A DNA stretch of 64,000 nucleotides from Volvox africanus (taxonomy: Eukaryota; Chlorophyta; Chlorophyceae; Chlamydomonadales; Volvocaceae), in contig BSDZ01000005.1 in NCBI GenBank assembly GCA_030268105.1, positions 930,001-994,000 on the forward strand, in the 5' to 3' direction. Position 1 is the stretch's first letter. Each line of letters opens with the position of its first letter. Both the position numbers and the translations under genes were made by a program. This document shows positions 57,851 through 64,000 of the stretch, in pieces. Under the pieces are notes generated by a model that saw nothing but the letters and a program-made list of their open reading frames with translations, did not search any database and had not been told where the DNA came from.

Positions 57851-60800
57851 GCAGGAATGGTTGGAAACGGTTCGAAACTGAGCACAGCGGAATGCAGCGC
57901 GTGGCGCGACATCACCGGACTCCGCTGCCTCCAGTGCCTGTCCCCTCCCTACCGGGTAGGGCTCCACCGGAAGACGAAAAGGAGGACGCAAGCTATCGAA
58001 TAAAGCAATAGCTTCCGAGTTTTATTGCAGTTGCTTTGCACCTTACACAAGTCACGGCTAACCTTCTTAATGTATTGCGCATTCCGTTACGAGAAACTTG
58101 CGCCATTGACACACGTTGTGATGTCTTCGAGCTGGCAGACCAGCTCTGCTTTTTGTTCCAAGCTCCCGATGACCGCGTCTTGGTTGCAATGCGTTTTTCC
58201 TTTCCATATATGCATGTCAACCTACATGTCACACCATGATGATGATGATGATGTCGCAACAATATGCTTTGCAGCCCGCGTTAAATTGGGAACCATATCG
58301 CGATGAAATGTTCCGGCTACCGACCCGCACGATGATTTTTATAAATGATGTCCACGGTCATCGAAAAGTGTGTCTGATTATGAGCGCACCCATTCCGCTT
58401 CCTTCCAAGTCCCTGCCTTCATTCGAGCTTTACAGGATATCATGACACGTTGGCTACTGAGCCCCGCGATGCAGGCATCAGCCGCGCACGCGCAATCCTT
58501 TTTTACTGGATTTAGCGCACCGGGCTACTGGCGGATTCGGCGCAACGACAGCAAAATTAGTGTCTTGAGTTTTACCTCTCACGTACGAGCGACTGAATCC
58601 TAATTAGGACCACCGTTCGTATTATTCCAGTCCTTGACAAATGTTTGGGAAGAGATTTGGGAAGGCAAGTGTGTGGTTGTTATTGCCACACAGGCCTAAT
58701 GTAAGGTTAAGTTGGCTTAAGCCGCGCGCCTCCCCCTTCTCCACATCTCGCTGTGCTTCCAGTCACACATCTGCACTGAATGCCGTAAAGCTTTGTAAAG
58801 CTACTATCTTAACGCGAAAAAAACGCACGACGCCCCTAATTTTGGGCTAGTGAGAGGGTCGTGGATGCAGATGTGGCGCACCTCCTGTCGTTCCATGACG
58901 GCAGTTCCACATAAAGGTTCCTAATCAGATGCTAATAAAGGAAAAATAGTGTACACCACAGCCCCGGGGCTGGGGAGGGCAAAGCAGGGCCTGCAGGGCA
59001 CTCCGCGCCACGCCCCTGCTTCGCGCTACTAACATCATCCACGCATCATCTGCTTTACATAGCTTAATGTTTTGCCCTTATGCAGGCTTAATCTGGTGGG
59101 TTTTTAAGTTGGATCAGGGCAGCTGAGGGAGATAGAGGTTAGGCAGGCTGTGCGGACGGCTCGCTTATCCCCAACAATGACGCCAGCTGCCCCTCAGCTG
59201 CCTCACCAGCTGTCCAGCTCCCGCGCCCGTTTACAAAGTTCTCGATAACGCAGGCAGCCGCTATGCGGGGAATGGATTTGGATACATCTGGAAAGGGACC
59301 GGTCGTCGGTATGGAGATGATGGCCACGTCATTATATGCATGTCAGAAACGGTCAGAGCTTGAGAGGACGTGTGAGTTGCAAGTGGATATGGAGATGTCG
59401 ACGTAAGAGGAGGGTGCTTCAAGTCAGGCATATGCCACATTGCCAATTCAGCTAACTTAAGGTATACAGCCTTACGACTCCTGTTTCGAGAATCCTTCGA
59501 CCACTTTCTCTGACGCTTGCTGTTGACTTGCAAGATAATGCTAAATAAAGCCGTCCGCGTTATTCACCATTGCCCAATGCTATTCCATCTGGCTGCCTTT
59601 GGGCGCCGTTTAGCAGTCCGTTGTTTTCCTTGTCGCACGCAAGAACTTGCCCTGTCTTGATACGAAGTCCAACTCCTGCGACAGTGTAGATGTGAAGTTT
59701 AACAGAGCGATTGAAAACCGTTCTCTTCTTGTTTAGGTTAAGAGACATGCGAAACCCTAATAAAATCTATCTGCTTCTTACAGAGATTGCGTTTTTGGCA
59801 AACCCGTTAGCTGAACTGCTTGGTTAACTTACCGTCTGTTGATTATATACAGAAACTCCGTTTACATCCTGGCTCAGTGTACAATAAATTGATCACGACT
59901 CAAGCTCTTGCGGTAAGGGAACAGGTTTAGGTACCAACGGCTTAACATCATTATATACAGCACGGAGTGTAAAAATTGGAGAGCTGGTGCTTATATAATT
60001 AACTAAGAAAGAGGCAGAGGTCCGTCGTATGGTGCTCTGGTAATTCTTGACAGGTCTGAGTCACGTAGTCGGCCAGGGTCAATGGCTTGATGTAAAACAT
60101 CATAAGTAATCTCAGATAAGGGATTGATGTTGCTCAAGTATTGTTATGAGTCTTAAGGAGCTAAAGTCGCGCTGCTAATCACCGATGTAGTAAGCGGCAC
60201 TTTGCCGTGGACGGTTGACGAGAGCCAGCTCGTCCTTTGGGGGCACTCTGATGATAACTCCATTGGTAAAGTTTTTTGAAATACGAGGATTTTATTGAAA
60301 ATGAATAATTTATATTACCTTCTAAGATCTGAGAGACATGATTACGCCCTATGCCACGGACAGAAGTGCAGAGCTTGAAGGCCGCCGCAGCAGTGCATTA
60401 CCGCCAAACATATCAACATTGATTTGAGATCATGAGATTTGATTTTTCTATCTTTGCGTCTTGCGTCTTTGGGCGCTGCGACGCGCTGGAGCCATGGCGC
60501 GCACCTTCACCTCGGAAAGGTGGCGCACGCAAATTTCGTTGCTTGTGTGCACGTTATGCGGATATTTAGTATTTCACCATGTAATGAATCAAAATCTACT
60601 TAATTGTAATGCGTGCTTGCGTCACTTCCGCTCGCATTATGGCCTGCGGTGGCCCTCGTTCCTAACGCGTTTCTTCCGTCCTTGGCTGGATGCTTTGCAG
60701 GGGAATCTGACGCCGACTCTAATACATTGTCATTCGAAAATGATGAGGACACGTATCCTTTTCTTCTTACAGAAACAACCTTTATGGAGTTCTGCCACCG

Positions 60801-63584
60801 AGTCCTGCATGCGCAATCCGTGAGGCAAAGAGCGTCCCTGACGCCCTCAGGCATTTGCGCCTCCAGTTTCCCGCACATGAACAAATCGAGACCTTCATGT
60901 TACAGAATTCTCGACGGCATTGGCTTGAACGGTGCAGATGCAGTGACCACAACGACTACGACTGTAGTTGCGGCAGTTGCGGCAGTGGCGGTACTGGAGA
61001 GTGTGGAGCATTTGCTTTCCAACCCTTTCCCCTCCCTGGCATCAAGCCTAGGCAGAAATCATATGAAAAATTCTGATGCAAGTGTGGACCCGCTAGGGGC
61101 TGCTTGCCATGTGCTCTGGACTGTAGCTAGCAGCACTTGGGAGGCGACGAGAAAAAGCGGCTTTGCGTCCGTGAAAGGTGCATCAAATGGCCTTCAAAGG
61201 CCCTCCGAAACCAACACCCCGCCTCTAGGACGGCTTCAAACATCATCACCATCATCTCCGTCACCAAACTGGTCTGCTGGCCATTGCAATGGTACTTGGC
61301 ATGGTCACGGTCGTGGTAACGGTGACAGCAACGATAACGAACATGTCAGAAGCCAGGCAAAAGAAATGGAAGGCTATGGAAAGGCTGGCGGCCGCAGAAA
61401 CAGAGGCGGACAAGTTGGCAATGGTGACGGAGTGGGCGGTACGACTGACATCAGCGCCTGCTGCCGCTGTCTCAGCAGCTGTACGAACAACAAAAGACAG
61501 GGCAGTGACGACGGCCTGCCGTCATCTTTGGAAAGCACGAACAGGAAGATCCATGTCGTCGAGCTATTGACGTACCTGGCAAAATCGGATCCAGATTTCG
61601 CCACGGATCTGCTCGACAAGGCGGTCCGGTATGCAAATGGGCGAAAAAAGGGCGTGCGTGCGTTTGTGTGGAAGGGGTATGAGTACCGGACAGAAGATAC
61701 GAAGATGGGGGTTATTTGTGGGAGAACGCCAAGAACCCGAAGGGCTCAATTGCTTTCCCTCAGCCGTCCTGATGGCATCATGGGTTTCCACCATAGAGCC
61801 AGGTGAAAGGTGACCCCAAGTAAAGCGCAGTGTAAAACCAAATCGATCAATGGCGGTAAGGATGCTAGCAGCACGATGTCAAGTCGCATATATGTTGCAG
61901 TACCATGATGACAAGAACGAGCTCTTTGCTTTATAAGGGCATTATGATGGTACACTACGTACGGATGTACGTTTTGTTTTTCCGTACAACCCAATTTTCC
62001 CCCTCACTCCACTCCATCTTCGCTTGTGTATGTGTATGTGTGTGCAGCTCTACGTTAAAGGGGCAACCGTGTTTCGTTACCTACCGGCTGCGAGACAGGC
62101 TCAAAGCAAGTAACGATAAAAACTACCACAACCGTAGCGGGAACGGTTATGTTAATGGAAATGGCAACGGTGACTGTAACAACAACAGCGCCAGCAGGGA
62201 GAAGCACCGCCATGAACGACTGACCAGCTTTGGCGTACCTTTCTTGCGTGTCGTACAAGTAAGTAGCAAGTTCAGACCCGCCGTGTTGCCGGTCATCCGA
62301 ATCAGATAAACTTCCCCACCTGCCGGAACTTAGTCACTGTGTGTTGCGAGGTTGCGACACTGCCAGTATCGGTGACAGTGACAGTGTCGAGATATAGCAG
62401 TGGAGACGTACAAAGTTCGTGCATTTACTTAGGGTACACTTATGGGGTTTGGCAATTTACGGAACATTATTTCGCTTTATTTTCTTTTTGTTCCGTAAAG
62501 GGGGGGGGGGTAAATAACGCTTACACACTTCTTTCACTGAAGGCAAAGTTGCTTGAGCGAGATTAAGGCCCTGTACGATTGAGAGATTATATCGTACTTG
62601 TCATTGCCGTTGCCAGTACTCAGGGGCATTGCCTAAGTTTTTTCTAAACTGGCAAATTGTGCGGCTGCGACATACCCGAATTGCGCATCTGCCGTTCGGT
62701 TCGTATGCGGGTGTACGGCTGGTAACGCACGATAATGTATAGGCCAAGGTGATTGAAGCAGTTGTAGTACATTTATGTCGCACATGGTTTTCCACCATAG
62801 GGGGAGCGACATATGTGTAATACAACCGCTTTTATATATGTACAACAACCTTTTACATATATCACCGTTCATCGGCCGTGGCCCTGACCACCTTGACCGT
62901 TGAACGGTGCTGATCCACACCAATCGCAATTTCATGTTGATCATCCGTGGTGAGTATTGGGATGTCTGACTGCGCTACTGCCAACCATGTACGACCTTGC
63001 TTTACCCTGCGCTAACCTGTCAGCCAACTAAGCAGTGATGATGTCATACATGCCGTTGTGGCGCCTTGCTGCTGTACTGCCCTCTCTCGCTTGTACAACA
63101 GATATTTTCAGCTGGCCTTCAGAAGGGAGAAGGCAATACGGCAGTCCCGGGGCTTGTGGTCGTACTCCGAGAGGCAGTTTGCAGAAACTGCGACGGTCTT
63201 CGTATGACGGCCGCAACTGCTGCCGTCAGCGATGCTAACCCGGATGGCATCGCCACAACCACAACCACAACCACCACAACCACCACCACGGCTGCTGCTG
63301 CTGCCGCCCCTGCAGTCAATACTTCAACCATAGTAGCGGCCAGCGTCAGTAACTCTGTACGGCATGATGCGAGCTCTGATGAGGTAACCTTCCTGCGCAC
63401 GATCCCGCCTTCGCTTCAGCCCGATGAGGAAATATCCGATTTTAAACCGAGCGCCGATTGTGAGCCAAATGCGGACATTATCAGTACGGCACATCGTACG
63501 GCATCATCCGAAGACATGGAATCTCTGGTCATGAGTGGGTTGCCGTGCTGTCTTTTCATCTTTGAGCTTTCAGAAGCAGAGTAG
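57851..63584 (+). CDS. Unrecognised multi-exon gene or genes, exon structure unresolved
   Basis: Several blocks look coding on the + strand, though I cannot join them. 58024-58240 (after attgcag) reads HLTQVTANLLNVLRIPLRET, then DVFELADQLCFLFQAPDDRV. 58278-58370 reads PALNWEPYRDEMFRLPTRTM. 58439-58600 reads DIMTRWLLSPAMQASAAHAQ. 60775-60980 reads REAKSVPDALRHLRLQFPAH and EQIETFMLQNSRRHWLERC. 61340-61550 is open in two frames. 61555-61630 reads VVELLTYLAKSDPDFATDLL. 62047-62260 and 63103-63584 have acceptor-bounded frames, the last containing a poly-Thr/Ala run and FSAGLQKGEGNTAVPGLVVV. The helical, Leu-rich character could suggest a helical-repeat protein, but no family was recognised. More than one gene may be present. 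Confidence 0.4.
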
Positions 63585-64000
63585 GTATCGTAAGGGGCTT
63601 CTGATAACGCTGTACCTTGTCGTACTACGCTGAAATACAGTTATTTCGTACGTCGTAGTAGAGTAGTACGCAGCAGGGGATGATCAACGAAAGCGGCACC
63701 CTGGATAGATCTGATGCGGTAACCACAGCTTCATTTGCAGCTCACAAGCACCTAGGCACCTTCTTTGTGTGGATGGCGCTTGTTACAATCCGTAATGCAA
63801 TGGTTCACCTAACTCCAATTGCTTAATGAAGAAAGGGGCCCAGCGCATACAGCATGACAACAATTGTACGACCCACAGATTTGTCACTCGACCTCAAAGG
63901 CTTCTGAACTTCAACCATCATGCTCGAGCTTACTTGGTAAGGCTCCTTACTGTTCGTTGGACACCTTTTTGGTTAATGTTGTACAGCCTGCAGCCTGACC
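63585..64000. other. Window end, no feature
   Basis: Several GTAC-containing words (TCGTACTACG, TACGTCGTAGTAGAG) form short inverted repeats near 63620-63670. No convincing exon. Confidence 0.3.

Noticed and set aside
57851..58600. Possible proteasome-activator PA200/BLM10 N-terminus (LNWEPYRDEM, TRWLLSPAMQ)
   Set aside because: The LNWEPY-type motif alone is too short, and the flanking blocks do not follow PA200 order.

Overview
The window reads as nuclear DNA of a volvocine green alga, most likely Volvox-type. Genes are broken into many small exons (35 modelled in one gene, 22 in another) with GT-AG introns. Proteins carry long Ala/Gly/Gln/Pro-rich inserts, introns are full of microsatellites, 3' ends carry the chlorophycean TGTAA signal, and the recognisable proteins fit Chlamydomonas/Volvox biology. 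No bacterial, organellar-genome or transposon coding signature was recognised.

Layout: (1) 1-501, + strand: last two exons of a pyruvate formate-lyase activating enzyme gene, followed by a long 3' region. (2) 24600 down to 3513, - strand: a complete full-size ABCA transporter of about 2,441 residues, rebuilt here exon by exon with phases that agree throughout. Its introns hold a 375-bp pentanucleotide array, a 370-bp AAT/ATT array, a 46-bp minisatellite and a near-perfect 50-bp-arm hairpin. (3) 24809-37171, + strand: VPS41, a HOPS tethering subunit. It starts 208 bp from the ABCA start codon, head to head, and ends in a Gly/Pro tail where the family normally has a RING-H2. (4) About 39-49 kb, + strand: an AP2-domain protein of about 1,900 residues with a second, degenerate AP2-like segment. 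(5) 49.1-54.8 kb: no assignable protein gene, but a 247-nt block clearly related to nuclear 28S rRNA at 53.4 kb. (6) 54791-56161, + strand: a small three-exon gene of unknown function. (7) About 57.8-63.6 kb, + strand: fragments of one or more unrecognised multi-exon genes whose exon structure I could not settle.

How the genes relate: ABCA transporters move lipids, and VPS41 drives fusion of membranes with the vacuole or lysosome. A shared promoter for the two would be plausible but is inference. The PFL activase belongs to fermentative metabolism and lies tail to tail with the ABCA gene. The most unusual signals are the intronic hairpin, a recurrent TGACCC-NN-GGGTCA palindrome that occurs in both exons and introns, the divergent but core-conserved 28S fragment, and introns at the identical base of the Walker A motif in both ABCA nucleotide-binding domains. 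Exon boundaries were derived by eye from splice signals, reading phase and family conservation.
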